Of a stretch of DNA of 51,971 nt, positions 20,520-32,250 are shown piece by piece. Under the pieces are notes generated by a model. The model saw nothing but the letters and a program-made list of their open reading frames with translations. It was not told where the DNA came from and did not search any database. Every line of letters starts with the position of its first letter. Position 1 is the first letter of the stretch. Location of the stretch: the NCBI GenBank assembly GCA_003427395.1, contig BFEA01000254.1, positions 1,474,442 through 1,526,412 on the forward strand, read 5' to 3'. Source of the stretch: Chara braunii. Its lineage: Eukaryota > Streptophyta > Charophyceae > Charales > Characeae. The position numbers were made by a program, and so were the translations under genes.

Positions 20520-23150
20520 GGGGGAGGGAGCAATGGAAGGGTGATGGTAGCAGGCTCATCCTTGCCTTTGTAAGAAGGCAAGTGCGAGATGAGTAGCTTT
20601 GCCACATTTTGACAAAGGAGCTGCAGCGGTCCTGAGGGTTCACAGGAGAGCGATTGGGTGTACGGTGGTCGTGTTATGTCTCTGTGTGGAATATCGGTTG
20701 AGGCGGGAAAAGACAAGTTTCCTGTTGGGTGTGTCATCCATGTGGGCGAAAGCGAAATCAGCGCAACCATGGTTCGTGTGTTGGGGGTTGGAATCCTCCC
20801 CCCCCCCCCTCCCCTCCCCTCCCCTCCGAACAAGGAGAGGGGAGGGTGCACAGCATCAGGAGGGCATGGGGAGGCTTTGCTAACAAAGTGGGCGAAGGGA
20901 ATGAAGAGGGAATGCTCACGGGTACCTCGGGATATGTGATTGCTGGGGGGAAAGGAGAGGGAATGCTCACGCGTGTATTCCACACAGCAGAGCTTAAGAG
21001 AACCACCCTGGCAAGTGATGATTTCTGCTGTCCTTGTCCCAGCTTCTGGATGCACTCTGTGTTTCAACTTTCAACTCTAAATGTCATCAAGTCCTGATTT
21101 GGCAAGGTGTGAGAGGACGGGCATCAGATGATTGTCGGTAGGTATCAGGAGTGGTTGGCGTAAACTTTAAAGCTGGTGACTGAAGCACTTCTTCTTCTCA
21201 GACAGTCCAAAGGGAGATGGCAGAAGGGGGAAATTGCATTTATATCCTTTCTAGGATTTCTTGTTTCTTCTCAATTTGTCGTGGTGCTCCTTGACACGCG
21301 AGATTGACTTTCATCCTGTTCACTTCGTCAGCATCATCGTGATGAATGTACTTTTTAAGTTTTAGTGTTTAAGTTTTAACGACTATGATAATTGGTTTTG
21401 TTGTGACTGTGGCAACCTTGTAAAATTCAAGTAAAATTCAAGTCCAGGTTTTGTTGGAATCTGGTCCGCACGATGCACGACTTCAGGACGATTAGTGAGA
21501 GGGTTTTTCTAGTGTAGCCGAGTGAGGGTTTTTCTAGTTTAGGAGAGTGTTGAGGGTTTTTTTCTAGCCTAGCAGGAAAGGCTAGTTAGTGCTCCTCTTA
21601 TCGGTTTTGTATTGGACCCGCGATCTGTTCCCTACACAGAGCCAGGCAATAGCGCTTAAGCTTCTAAACGTGTTGCTATTTTTTGGATGGGAAAAGAGTA
21701 GTTTAGCAGATGAATTGGCACTGTAGATCGGTAGATGACACTTGATGGTAGTGCTTCTATCCGTTGGGCAGACAGTAGATATTTTGTTGACTTCTTCTTT
21801 TGGTTGGCTGGCCTGTCACATTAGCTCTGTGTGTATTCATAAGAGAGGCTGTTCATTGATAAAGGTCGCCCTGCTGTCTGCACAGCTCCGGATGGGCTTC
21901 CTTTAGTGGCCGATATTTTTTTTGGCTTCCAGAATTGTATTTCTATGTCTGGTGGGAAGTGTGTATTGATCATTTATCTATCCCCATCCTGCTGCTGCTC
22001 AGATCCTTGCTGAGCCCGCCTGGTAATAATGGTGTAGATTTTGTAGACGTGAAAGGTGGGATATTTAGAGGACTTGAAAGCGCCATCATGGCTGCAGTAG
22101 CAGTATGGCTATGGAAGGTGTCGAACCTGAAGTGAAACAGGATGGGGGGGTAATCTTGTTGACGTCAAGCGTTTTTTTTTTGTTTTTTTTTTCTGTAGCT
22201 ATCCCTTGCTCACAGGTGGCCTGTGTTGGCAAGGACCACATTGCACTTCAGGTCCGCGTGGAAAAGGATCGCTTTTAGTGTTTTTTTTTGAGAAGGATTG
22301 CTTTTGATCTGTTTTCTAGGATGTATCTTGGGATCCTTATGTGCGGGGTGCTGTGATTGGAGAAAAATAAAGGCGGTCGTGAAGACGCCATGGCTGTCTG
22401 TGCCACTGTCGTGGAGTTTTGGAAGTTGTGCATCCGTGAATCACCTTGCACTGGAGGCTTGTTGTGTTGCAAGGGATCCCTTTTGAAGTGGTTGTCCCTT
22501 GTCGTTGTCCTCGCCGGAAAGGGTTGCTTCTAATATCAGAAGAGACATCTGATATTGAGAGCATAATGCGCAAGGTGCTGTGATTGGACAGTGGAGAGGG
22601 GGAGGAGGAGGAGGGGGTGGGAAAGACTGTACAAGGCTCTGGTGGTCTTGTGGCAGTGGAAAAGGGTTCTATGCTTCAGTGACATGGCTCTAAAGCGAAT
22701 GTTTTGCAATCTGAATCTCTTTTGGTTTGCGTTCACGTCTTTGAGAGCAAGTTTTTGAGTCTTCGTTTTCGTGCGTTATGATGTTGCCTGAACGGAGAAG
22801 CCCTTACGATTGGCAGTGGGCACATCATCGTCCATACGTGTGCTGGTCCTTGCTATATACGCTTGAACCTCCGTGGTGGCCTGAGAAGGCCTTTCAACTT
22901 GCGCTGGTGCAGTATGTGTTCGACTAAACGAAGCTGGCTTCCAAGTGGTGATGCATGCAGATCGCAGGTTCTGGCGTTTTTGGACTGCTTTTTCCTCTGT
23001 TCTTAGTGTTTTTGTCGATCTCCAAGGGTGTTGTACTCTTTCTAGGGATGACTTTCGTTGATTGCTTCACTGTTTTCGGAAACGATTGTATTGGCTAGTG
23101 GAACATGTTATGTGTTATGTGGATATCAGAAGCAGTAAGAGAAGTAGCAT

Positions 23151-23212
<62 letters not shown>

Positions 23213-24009
23213 GCCTGGGTTGTGGCTGAGAAAGTGGGACATGTAGTCTGTTTGCTACTCGAGTCTCGAGTGTGCGATTGCGGGAGTGTTGAGGAGATTG
23301 CAGGTGAGCTCTGGTGCCTGCTTGCTGGACTCTATCAGTGAAGGAATACATGGGAGTTTCAGTCCTCAGGCAACGAAAGGTATTAATATCTCCAAGTGCC
23401 GCTTGTGAGGGTGTGAATCAGGGTAACTCTCATCAGGGGCCAGGAGGTAGCAGCTGTGTGGTTTGGTAGAGCAGAGCTGTAGAGACTCTAGAGAGGGTCA
23501 TGCTAGGTATTAAAATAGGTTTTCTCAACTTTTCTGCACTATGCGAGTAGGATGGCTGGGCACGCATTTTGAGAACGCAGGCACCAAAGTGTTGAAAACG
23601 TGGTAGTAGCTTCTGTTCGGGTGGCAGCCATGATGAAATGACCTGACCTGGTATTCTTTTTCTTTTTCGTCTTTTTTATTTGGTGTTTTGAACCGTTTTC
23701 TTATCATTCTTTGGGAGAAGCAAAGTACAGCTTGTCAGACATGAACGTAATGAGTCTGTTGGGGTCCTTTCCGGTTGTCCATGTATTCCCCCTGCTGAAT
23801 CATTCTTGTTGTCAAACATGAACGTAATGTATGTGATGGGGTCCCTTGCTTGTTATGACGGTGTGTGTGTAAGCCACGTTTGAGTTGCAGTGACTTGGAA
23901 ACTGTCGGAAGAGGTGGGGACCACATACAGCGTATGTGGGATGGAGTGCACGTGGTCTTTACCTTGCGGCAAGAGCGTTTAAATGCGCAGAGAGTCTTCA
24001 TGCACGCCT
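20520..24009. other. 3' flank of the NF-X1-like gene; no further gene seen
   Basis: Probably 3' UTR followed by intergenic DNA. It includes a C-rich/G-rich inverted repeat at 20,798-20,848 and a 23,155-23,210 GA tract. A duplicated segment at about 23,737-23,845 repeats ACATGAACGTAATG and GGGGTCC. No conserved protein motif appears on either strand. Confidence 0.55.
23155..23210 (+). repeat. (GA)n microsatellite
   Basis: Uninterrupted GA dinucleotides over about 56 bases. Confidence 0.95.
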
Positions 24010-24200
24010 TTTTTTTTTTTTTTTCGTGAATCCAAAGGGTGACGGCCTTGAGATATCATCATCATTCAGCTGACCGGGCTCAGGTAATTCAGATTTATGG
24101 TATTCTGTGGATCTGATTTTTTGCAACTGGATTCGAACCTGGGTCTGTAATTGAATAGTTCATGGGGTGGGCCAACTGAGCTAAGGTTACGAGATATGAA
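24010..24200 (-). mobile_element. tRNA-derived SINE, family 1, minus strand
   Basis: On the minus strand the head contains an A-box-like TTAGCTCAGTTGG and a B-box GGTTCGAATCC, spaced as in a tRNA gene (24,128-24,194). A body of about 100 bases follows, then an A run (plus-strand T run 24,010-24,024). Internal Pol III promoter plus poly(A) tail is the standard SINE layout. Partial relatives of the head occur at 24,438-24,490 and 47,975-48,030. It would need LINE machinery to move. No clear target duplication was found. Confidence 0.7.
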
Positions 24201-24437
24201 GAGACACATATCCAAGTGATTCGTCACAGATGCACAATGCGCTCATGCATATGACACCATGGACACACACCACGCAATGATAACACAGCAACAAAACCAC
24301 CCAATTTCACTTTCCAGAAAGAAGCGGATCCCGGACCGGTGATCGTCATCAGGGGGTTTCTTCCACCTACTTTCCCCACATCACTGCCTCCTCCAACCCT
24401 CCTCATCCGGAGTGCCGCCTGCCCCGTCGCTCCCGGA

Positions 24438-24490
24438 AAAGGGTCTGTAGTTCAATAGTTCACGGGGTGGACCAACTAAGCTACGGGTAG
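24438..24490 (-). mobile_element. SINE family 1, head fragment
   Basis: The minus strand reads GTAGCTTAGTTGGTCCACC and then GAACTATTGAACTACAGACCC, close to the head of the SINE at 24,010-24,200. The B-box is lost. Confidence 0.55.
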
Positions 24491-24522
24491 TTGTGTTGGG
24501 GTCTAATGCGAACTTTCACTCG

Positions 24523-24835
24523 TAAACCACCAGTACTTGGCCCATCCATCTGCCGCGGGCGTTTCACGACCCGCGGGCTTCGGGGTTCCGGACCACAATG
24601 GCTGGAAGCGCCAGGCGAAAAGAAAACGAAATGGCAGCCCGGCGGTTCGGCAAAATGTGAAGCGCAGGGGGTTGCCTGGCTCGGCATGGATAGCTAAGCG
24701 AAGTACTGGTGGTTTCTGTGGGCCCACGCATGTCCTCCTCCATTGCACTGCCGGGCCTTTCCCGAACCCCGAAAACTGTGGCACGTTAACGTGGAAGGCC
24801 CGCGGCCCATGTATGGGCCGAGTACTGGTGGTTTA
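24523..24835. mobile_element. MITE with TAAACCACCAGTACT ends
   Basis: The left end TAAACCACCAGTACTTGGCC and the right end (GGCCGAGTACTGGTGGTTTA) are complementary over about 25 bases. An internal copy of AGTACTGGTGGTTT lies near 24,703. The ends recur at 45,710-45,849. No coding sequence. Confidence 0.65.
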
Positions 24836-25782
24836 AGGGGCATGCTCTCAGTGACTCAATCCCCCGCACTTCGCATCTTGTGTTAAGTTGTGTAGCCTTG
24901 GTGCTGCCTGGTTTTTGAAGAAAATACTTTCTTGATCTTTAAGAAATGAAAAGAAAAAAAATACGTGTTCTGATTTTCATGAGTCTTCAGTTTATGGGCC
25001 TCAGTGTATCCCCCTTTTCTTTTCCTTTTTTTTTTTTTTGGGAAGAAAGACTGCTTATTCGTCGTTATCGAAGTTAATAATCAAACAGAAATTGAGGCGA
25101 GGAACTCTGCGACAACCAACCTGGAGCATGGTTCCACTAGCAACGGGATAGGATAGAAAAGAGTTTGTGTGGCAGCTGAGTGACCCAAATCCTGCGGTGC
25201 ACTACTCGTGATCCGACGGTCAGTACTTCACATGTATTACAAGAAAAAATAGGGAGATCTTCGTTCTCCTCCTCTTCTCCTTAACACTGGGCATGCCTGT
25301 GCAAAGGAAGCTTACGGCCAAAATCTTTTCAATCAGTTGGGGGTATGGCCAATCCCAAAATAGGGTGGGATCAGCCGAAGGCCCACTGGATAAAAGATTT
25401 TCAGTATTTTGCTTGCGGTTGTGCAATTATCACTGCTGACAGAAATTGAGTTTATTGAACTTTATTCCACAAAATTGTGGCAGTTACTTTGTTCACTGTT
25501 GTTGCCACCACCACCATCAGATTGCGATCGGATGGCTGGGAAGCAATCTGCCGTTATTTGCGGTGGGAGGTCTCTGTTTCTTTAGTTTTTTTTTTTGCTT
25601 TTCTCCTGTTTTCTCAGCCCAGAAATTCGTAATCTGTCAGGCCGCTGCCACACAGTGTCACACTGGATCGCACACACTCCTATCCAGCTGATAATGGGAC
25701 CATGCTCAAACAGAAAAGGTACTGGAAGCATTACCCAGCTTCGGTGAAAGAGTTGGGCATTTCTGTCTCATGGATTGCCAAC

Positions 25783-25783
<1 letters not shown>
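24836..25783. other. No gene seen
   Basis: Unremarkable non-coding sequence with short T runs. Confidence 0.5.
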
Positions 25784-25816
<33 letters not shown>

Positions 25817-25841
25817 TGTGTGTGTGTGTGTGTGTGTGTGT
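25784..25841 (+). repeat. (TG)n microsatellite
   Basis: TG dinucleotides with one TC interruption. A second tract of 40 bases follows at 26,081-26,120. Confidence 0.95.
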
Positions 25842-26079
25842 TTTAATTGCCAATGTTCATCTTATGCTGATTTGCGATTTCCACAATGACTTTTGTTTTC
25901 GCTCTACAAAAGGTCATTAGAAAGAGCAAAAAAAAAAGAAAAACAAAGGAAAAAAAAGAAAGAGCCTATTAGAGCATGCGGCCGCTCTCTGGGGGGAATC
26001 CTGTTGTTGGGTGTTTTGTGTCCCTTCGGTACAAGAATATGTTTTGGATTGTCTTTTCCCTTTCTCTCATGCAGTGCAC

Positions 26080-26080
<1 letters not shown>

Positions 26081-26120
<40 letters not shown>
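26081..26120 (+). repeat. (TG)n microsatellite
   Basis: Twenty TG dinucleotides without interruption. Confidence 0.95.
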
Positions 26121-26121
<1 letters not shown>

Positions 26122-26159
26122 ATTCATCTACTACTAGTACTACCTCTAACATCATTATG

Positions 26160-26255
26160 TTTTTTTTTTTTTCCGACTAGGATTTGAGCTCATGACCTGT
26201 GTAAACAGCTGCATTTGTGTACTGTTCAACTGTAAGGCAGTGGCACCGCAGTGCT
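26160..26255 (-). mobile_element. SINE-like retroposon, family 2, copy 1
   Basis: The minus strand reads GAACAGTACACAAATGCAGC, then GGTCATGAGCTCAAATCC (B-box-like) and an A run at 26,160-26,172. A diverged copy with the same order and an A-rich tail lies at 27,140-27,232. Confidence 0.55.
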
Positions 26256-26529
26256 TATCTTCTTTCTCTTTCCCCCCCTTTTTTTTAATATATGGATCAA
26301 ATATTAAACTGATCAGAACATATCATACATGCAATCGCACATTGTGCGGGCGGTTCCCTATGTGCGGTGCACGCGCCCAACCGATCCCGTGTGGCGCACG
26401 ACGTGTGCGGAGAACGATCCGTCACCCCCCTCAGAAAAAAAAAGGCTGGGGTCGAAACGGTGCGTTTGAGGGCCCCCGCCAAAATTGTAAGTGAGATGAA
26501 AAAAGAAATTACAGGAGTACTGCCTCCCC

Positions 26530-26935
26530 TTGCTCCTCCTCCTCATCATCCATGTCTCCTTCTCCCTTCTCCTCTTCGTCTCCTCCTCCTCCTCCTCCTC
26601 CTCCTCCTCCTGTTCATCCTCCTCCTCCTGCCCTTCATCATCCTCCTTGTCTCCTCCTCCTCGTCGTACTTCCTCATCTTCCATGCCTCCTCGTCTCCAT
26701 CCCTTCCTTGTGTCCTCCCCTTCCTCGTGTTCTCCCCTTCCTCGTGTCCTCCCCTTCCTCGCCGTCCATGACTCCTCCTCCCACTTGTCCTCCTCCTCCT
26801 GCCCGTCCTCTTTTCCCTCCGTCCATCTCTTCTCCTCCCCCATCGCGACGACTCCTCGTCGTCCTCCTCGTCCACATCCTCTTCCTCCTCTCCATATCCA
26901 CCTCTCCTCGCCGTATCCCCATCTTCCTGTCATAC
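26530..26935 (+). repeat. TCC/CTC-rich low-complexity tract
   Basis: About 400 bases of pyrimidine-rich sequence built from CTC and TCC triplets. It generates long spurious reading frames on both strands. Coding is not supported. Confidence 0.85.
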
Positions 26936-27139
26936 GCCCCCTGTTCCCCCTCCCAAAAAAAAGATAAAATAATAATAATAACAATTAAAAACCTGCACCA
27001 TTCCGCACAGGCACCCCCCGCACGGAACTCCGCACGAATGTGCGGCTCGTGAGGTTGCAAGTATGGAACAGATACTACACTTGATCTTTTCCCCTTTTTT
27101 GTGTGGAAGGGGTCAACGTCTTTTCCTCCCCCCCTTCTT

Positions 27140-27232
27140 TTTCTTTTTCGCTACGCAGGCTTCGAGCTCATGACCCATGTATAGACAGCTGCGTTGTGTA
27201 CTGTTCAATAAGGCATTGATACAGATGTTTTG
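27140..27232 (-). mobile_element. SINE-like retroposon, family 2, copy 2
   Basis: The minus strand matches copy 1 (26,160-26,255) through TTGAACAGTACAC, GCAGCTGT and GGTCATGAGCTCGAA. An A-rich tail at 27,140-27,150 follows. It lies 80 bases from the U2 copy. Confidence 0.55.
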
Positions 27233-27322
27233 TTCTCCTCCACTTCGTCGGCCATTTCTTCATGTCTCTTGGATCCGAAGGGCAACTGACGTTTTTGTTT
27301 CTTTTGGGAGAACTATGGAGCA

Positions 27323-27390
27323 ATACCTTTCTTGGGCTTTTGGCTAAGATCAAGTGTAGTATCTATTCTGATCAGTTTAATATCTGATCT
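27323..27390 (+). pseudogene. 3'-truncated U2 snRNA retrocopy
   Basis: 68 bases match the 5' end of U2 snRNA: ATACCTTTC, then GGCTTTTGGCTAAGATCAAG, the branch-point-pairing GTAGTA (27,356-27,361) and ATCAGTTTAATATCTGATC. The copy stops before the Sm site. An A-rich tail (27,391-27,418) follows. The unit is flanked by the perfect 14-bp duplication AGAACTATGGAGCA (27,309-27,322 and 27,418-27,431). Truncated snRNA, tail and duplication are the signature of LINE-mediated retroposition. No function expected. Confidence 0.93.
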
Positions 27391-27527
27391 AAAAAAAAAA
27401 GAAAAAAAAAAAGAAAAAGAACTATGGAGCAGTCAGGGTTCAAGTTTGATTTTGAAGATGCACTTCAGGCAAACGGCCTGAAAATGTCGAATGTATACAA
27501 GCCAGGTTTTGGGTCCAGTAGGGTCAC

Positions 27528-27556
27528 GTGGGGGTGTGTTATGTTCGGGGGAAAGC
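27528..27556. repeat. Half of a CTACCG-family MITE
   Basis: GGGGTGTGTTATGTTCGGGG matches the right arm of the MITE at 18,883-18,993. The other arm is absent. Confidence 0.5.
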
Positions 27557-27713
27557 CTGAACTGCATTTTCCAAATTGTTTTCGCGACTGCCCCATCGTT
27601 ATCCCTCCTCTTTATTGGTTCTTTCAAGAGAATCCTACTTTCTCAGTGGCCACTCTGTACCCTTCTAACTTGTAGCCATTGTGTGTCCTTTTCTTTTTTC
27701 TTTGTGGGTGTCG

Positions 27714-30700
27714 GTTTTTTTTTTTTTTTTTCAAAACATACCCCGGCCAGTGTTAGCGGTGCTGATAAGAGCAGACACCACTAGCACCTGGGGAGAGGCC
27801 CCAGTCTCTTGGTGGGGAGCATCACCTGCTGGAAAACGGGTCCAGCGTCCCTTGTACAGATTGGAATCAAGATACGTCAGAAATAATAGATGTTCGGGAG
27901 GATCTTGCCAACATTGATTGCCCTGGGATCCAGGGGATTGACTGAGCAAGATACTGGAAGGAGGGAGGAACCTCTTCACCCTGCAACCGGCGCCAGATAC
28001 CCACTGCTACTTACTAGTTCCCCTCCCCTACTGGCCTTCCATACTCTCTTGCTCAGAGTGCTTCAGACGAGGGAAGGAAATATGGATGTTTAACGGCAGA
28101 AGCAGCCTCCCCGGGGGGCTCCAGGGAGGAATTCTTTTTATATGAGTAAGAGTGTATAGAAGACAAGGTTACCTCATTCAAGACATGGTTTCTATCAAGG
28201 AGAGGGCATCGGGTGGGAAAGGGTCTGGAAAATCCGTGGGGGGCGAAGTGGAAATGAGGGTTCAATATTAGTCCAGTCATTGAAAATTAAGCGATAGTCC
28301 CTCATTTCTTCCAAATCCCTCTGCCCCTCTCCCCTGTCCCCACTCCATTCTACTCTTGCGATCCATCCTTCTCTCTCCCCTCCCACCCACTCCGTGCAAA
28401 ATGTTGTGATCCGTCTCCTGACATCTCCTACTTGTTTAAAATGGTCTAGCTGTGCTTTTGTGTCTAGCCATCTTTGTGTGAGTTCGAAGTGTACCTGCTG
28501 CTGAATCTGTTCGGTGATTTTTGGCTCCTCTACTCTCACCTTTTCCATGGTAAGCGTGCATCGCTGCCACCAGAGCGCCCATATCACTGCTCTCCTTCCA
28601 AGTCTGAACACATTCTCTAAGAAGGTCGTGGCTGCTTCTGCATGTGGTCAGTGACCAGCCAATATGGCTTGCCAGGACCAAGGCCAAGGAGTTGCGGATT
28701 CCATGTTTCTCCAAACTTGATCCCACCATCTCCATGTGAATTGGACGATTGGGCATTGTATGAAGATGTCTTCGACGGTTTCCGCCTTCTTGTTGAACGG
28801 AAAAAGGCTATGACATCTTTGGCAGCAGACCCTTTTGTTCTAAATCAGTACGGTCAGTCAACCAATCATTTGTTGGCAAGCAGCGGTGGGCGATCTGCCA
28901 TTGCAGGGATGTGATTTTCATAGGTTTGGCTTTTTTTTGTGCTTGGAACCATCTAATTGGAGATAATAGGGAGCGGTCCATGTTTAGGTGTTTGGCCCAT
29001 CGATCGTTTACCACGTCTCTGAGCCGTCGTTTAGGTCTGAGCATTTTGTACGTTGATTTGACCGATAGCTGGTGAAGGTTAATACAGCCCCTTTGGGGCC
29101 TCCCCTCCTTTGGGAGGATTCCCATATCCATTCTGTTGGGTCCAGGGCCAGGTCCTAGATTGGTTTGAAAGGCTGGAACACCTTCCTCTGTCCTTTTTCC
29201 TCTAGCACTCTCACCCTGTACACAGATGCTTTCTCCTTCCACTCGAATGAAGCTCTGCTACCTTGAAGGACGTCCGCTATGGTGATTGCGTAGTGTTCAA
29301 CCAGGATTGTCTGGGGTGAGACCATGTGTATCAATCCTATCCTTTGTGGAGACTCCGTGCTTGCTACCCAGTCGCGTTCTTTTAAGGAGGCTCTGGGGCC
29401 TCGTTTAAGGATTTGGTACCATGCGAGGGGGATAACTTCGATCAGGTTATCTAGATGCTCCTCCATGTGGTGGCAGTATCGTAGGGTTCCTCGCATCTCG
29501 TCTCCTATTTTCCAATCCCTCCTATCAGTGTCCCAAAGATCCCCACTCTTGAGCACGCTTCTCTTTACCCAACTTTTCCAAGGTAAGGAAGAGCTAATCA
29601 TGACACAGACCCTCAAATTTGGCACCCATCGGTTTCCAAACAGAGATTGCCGATAGATTTCTTCTCAGCGGTTATGGTAGATTCTATTAGGGAGCGAAAG
29701 TCTACTCCAGGTTTCCAGCAAGGATGGCCAGAAGTTGTCTGAAATCTGGTTTCCTCCTTCCAGCCCCTCCCTTCCTCCGGGGAGTTTACGTGGGATCGAT
29801 CAGTATCGATCCTCAATCCATATCGGTGGGTGGATTGTTTGGGGAGCCTATGAGGCCAGTCGGGCCAAATGTTCCAAAGCCAATGTGCACCACGGACATT
29901 GGGAGACGAAAATGAGCTTCTTAACCCATCTTAGGCGTAGCGCTCGCACTTGCGTGGCTGGGTCAATTATTCCCAACCCTCCCCCCGCCTTAGGTTGGAT
30001 AATTGAATCCCATGCCACATGATTGATCACGTTGTTCTGCTCGTCATCCCCTCTCCATAAGAAGGTTGTTGCCTTTCTCTTTAAGCTTTTTGAGACAGTT
30101 TTGCTTAGTGGCCACAATAAAGATTTATACCATAAAGATGCGAAGACCACATTGTTAATTAGAAGGGCGCGACCGAAAAGGGTTGTGCGTTTGTTTATCC
30201 AGTTAGCTAGTTTTCTTTTTGCTAGGGTGCTGATCCATTCGTCGTTGGTCAAAGGGCGTCCTTGAGTGGTCATGGATACTCCTAGAATTCTTAACGGGGC
30301 CTCTAACGGCATCCACTTAATACGTGGTGACTCACGGGGGAGTCCCCCTTGGTAGTGAATCCACCATCCTTGAGTTTTGCTCCCTCAATTGACTGTCATG
30401 TCGAAAACTTTAACAAACTTTTCCATCATTAGTTGGATCTCCTCTATGTTGTTGTGAGTGGCTTCTGCCAAGACTGTGAGATCGTCAACAAAAAGGGAAC
30501 ACACCAGGATTGCGTCCTCGGGGATGTGTGAAATTCGAATTCTGGTGATATTTTATTTTCTCGGAGGTTAGCAACTAGTGTTTTCATGATAACCAGGAAG
30601 AGAAAAAAGGCAATCGGGTCCCCCTGGTGGACTGAGCGTTCCAAGCGTAAAGGAGGAACCATACATCCATTGACTTGGATGCAGGTGGTTGCATTCTGGT

Positions 30701-32250
30701 GCAGTATCTGAACCCAGCGCCGGAAGGTTGGCCAAAAATTCATCTTTTCCAGGCATTTATCTAAGAACAGTCAGTCCACGTGGTCATAGGCCTTTTCAAA
30801 ATCGATAAAGACCAACGCTGCATTTTCGCAAAAGTGTCTCGTGAGTTGGAGTACTTCATGGATTATCAGAATATTATTCTGTGTATTCCTGTTCTTCATG
30901 AAACCGATTTGAGAGGGATGGATGATGTTTTTCATCACAGGGATCATTCTGTTAGCTAGGGCTTTAGACAACATTTTGTATATCACTGTGAGGAGTGTGA
31001 TAGGGCGGTAGTTTCTGATATCCATCTTGTCCGCCTTTTTATATAAGAGAGTCAATACTCCTTGCCCCACCTATTCACCCATCTCCCCCGTCTGCTATAC
31101 TTCCTTATAGAAGTCCATGATATCCTAACTCAGAAAATCCCACGTGGTCTCCCATAATTCCTTAGGGAGGCCATCGATCCCAGGTGCCTTTTCCTCATTC
31201 ATTTGCAGGAGGGCTGTCCAGATTTCCTGCTTGGAGATTGGAGCCTCTAAAGATACGCGTTGTTCAGGTGTTAATGACTTTTTAATTGGTTTCAGAAATC
31301 CATTTAATTATCGTTCATGGTCCTGCGCATCTGAAATGCCCATCTGCGAGGCGAAAAAATCTTTGTAGATGTCGTATGTTATCTTGGTGCATTGAGCCGT
31401 GGTCGCGACCGGATCCGAGTCCATAGCTTGTGGTTCGTAGAGCGCCTCGATCGTTGTCCTTCTAAAAAGTGGCTTGGCTAGGCTGAAGAACTGAGAGTTC
31501 ATCACACCTTCAGATGTGAGTCTGGATAGTCTTGCTCTTGTCCGGGCTCCCTGCCAACGATACTGTGTATGCTGCAAGAACTGAGATTTTAGGTCCAGTA
31601 TTTGGGTTAGTAGCTCTGCGGTAGTTGATTCTTGCTCTTGCAAAAATAATTTATGTTCGGCATCCATAAGATTTTTCATTGTCGTGATTTCTTGCCGATA
31701 TCGCTGTGCAGCTAAATGTTTGGAATATTTGTTGCATTTTTTGGCCAGAAAGAACATCCCGTGGTTAAACCATGTGATTTGAAAATCGTGTTGGGGGCGA
31801 GTATCCTTCCAAAAGTTCCAAACGTGTTGTAGGTACTTTTGGAAGGATTTGGACTGGATCAAGGAGGTGTTGAGTTTATAGTAGTTGACCCCATGATCTG
31901 GGCGTTTTCAAAAGGTGATGCTGGCAACCTTCGCATGATGGGCTGGGCTAATAGCGAGCTATGGAATTTCACGGTACTACCGTGAGTTGGTGATATGGGA
32001 GAAGGAGATGGAAGGGAGGGAAATTGGTAGTGATAACGACGAAACCCGGGGAAATGTAGTATTGAGTATTGTCTGTGTCTGGGTAATCTGAGCCTCTAGG
32101 TTCGCTGGTTATAGCCCAGTGAAAATCCCCCGCGCACAGTCGGTCGTGCTCTGTCAAACAGGGGAATTCTGGGTTTCTCAAGTTTCCCCGTAGTCTAAGT
32201 TGTTCGCCGCCCAAGAGGAAGATCTCGCAGCCATGTCCGTTTAGCAAGTC
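27714..32250 (-). mobile_element. Non-LTR retrotransposon (LINE 2), minus strand, 5'-truncated with poly(A)
   Basis: About 4.5 kb. The plus-strand T run at 27,714-27,732 is the 3' poly(A). Next to it is a 3' UTR whose GGGACGCTGGACCC...CTCCCCACCAA segment recurs at 44,697-44,760. Coding sequence runs from about 28,195 to 32,247 and ends inside the endonuclease, so the copy is 5'-truncated as expected for target-primed insertion. It belongs to a different family from LINE 1 (FVDD in the catalytic site). Confidence 0.88.
28195..32247 (-). pseudogene. LINE 2 ORF2: endonuclease remnant, reverse transcriptase, C-terminal zinc region
   Basis: From the 5' side, LCAGDFHWAI (about 32,150) is an endonuclease GDxN-type motif. 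A helical linker follows (31,308-31,862). The reverse transcriptase has KADKMDIRNYRPITLL (about 31,020), SQIGFMKNRNTQNNI, VFIDFEKAYDHVD (about 30,790), RSVHQGDPIAFFLF (about 30,640) and FVDDL (30,481-30,495). ILGVSMT and LFGRALLINNV follow. Downstream are SLQWQIAHRCLPTNDWL (about 28,900) and a CxxC...ETVEDIFIQC zinc motif read across a frame change. The C-terminal IWALWWQR (about 28,570) is last. Frameshifts and stops make it inactive. Confidence 0.9.

Noticed and set aside
24128-24194. A possible functional tRNA gene on the minus strand.
   Set aside because: The A and B boxes are present, but no complete cloverleaf or acceptor pairing was found, and the unit continues into a poly(A)-tailed body, so it is a SINE.
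24346-24372. CTGATGA on the minus strand as a second hammerhead.
   Set aside because: No matching helix II followed by GAAA and no helix I.
26358-27060. Frames of 100-208 residues rich in Glu/Arg or Ser/Leu/Pro.
   Set aside because: They derive entirely from the TCC/CTC low-complexity tract.
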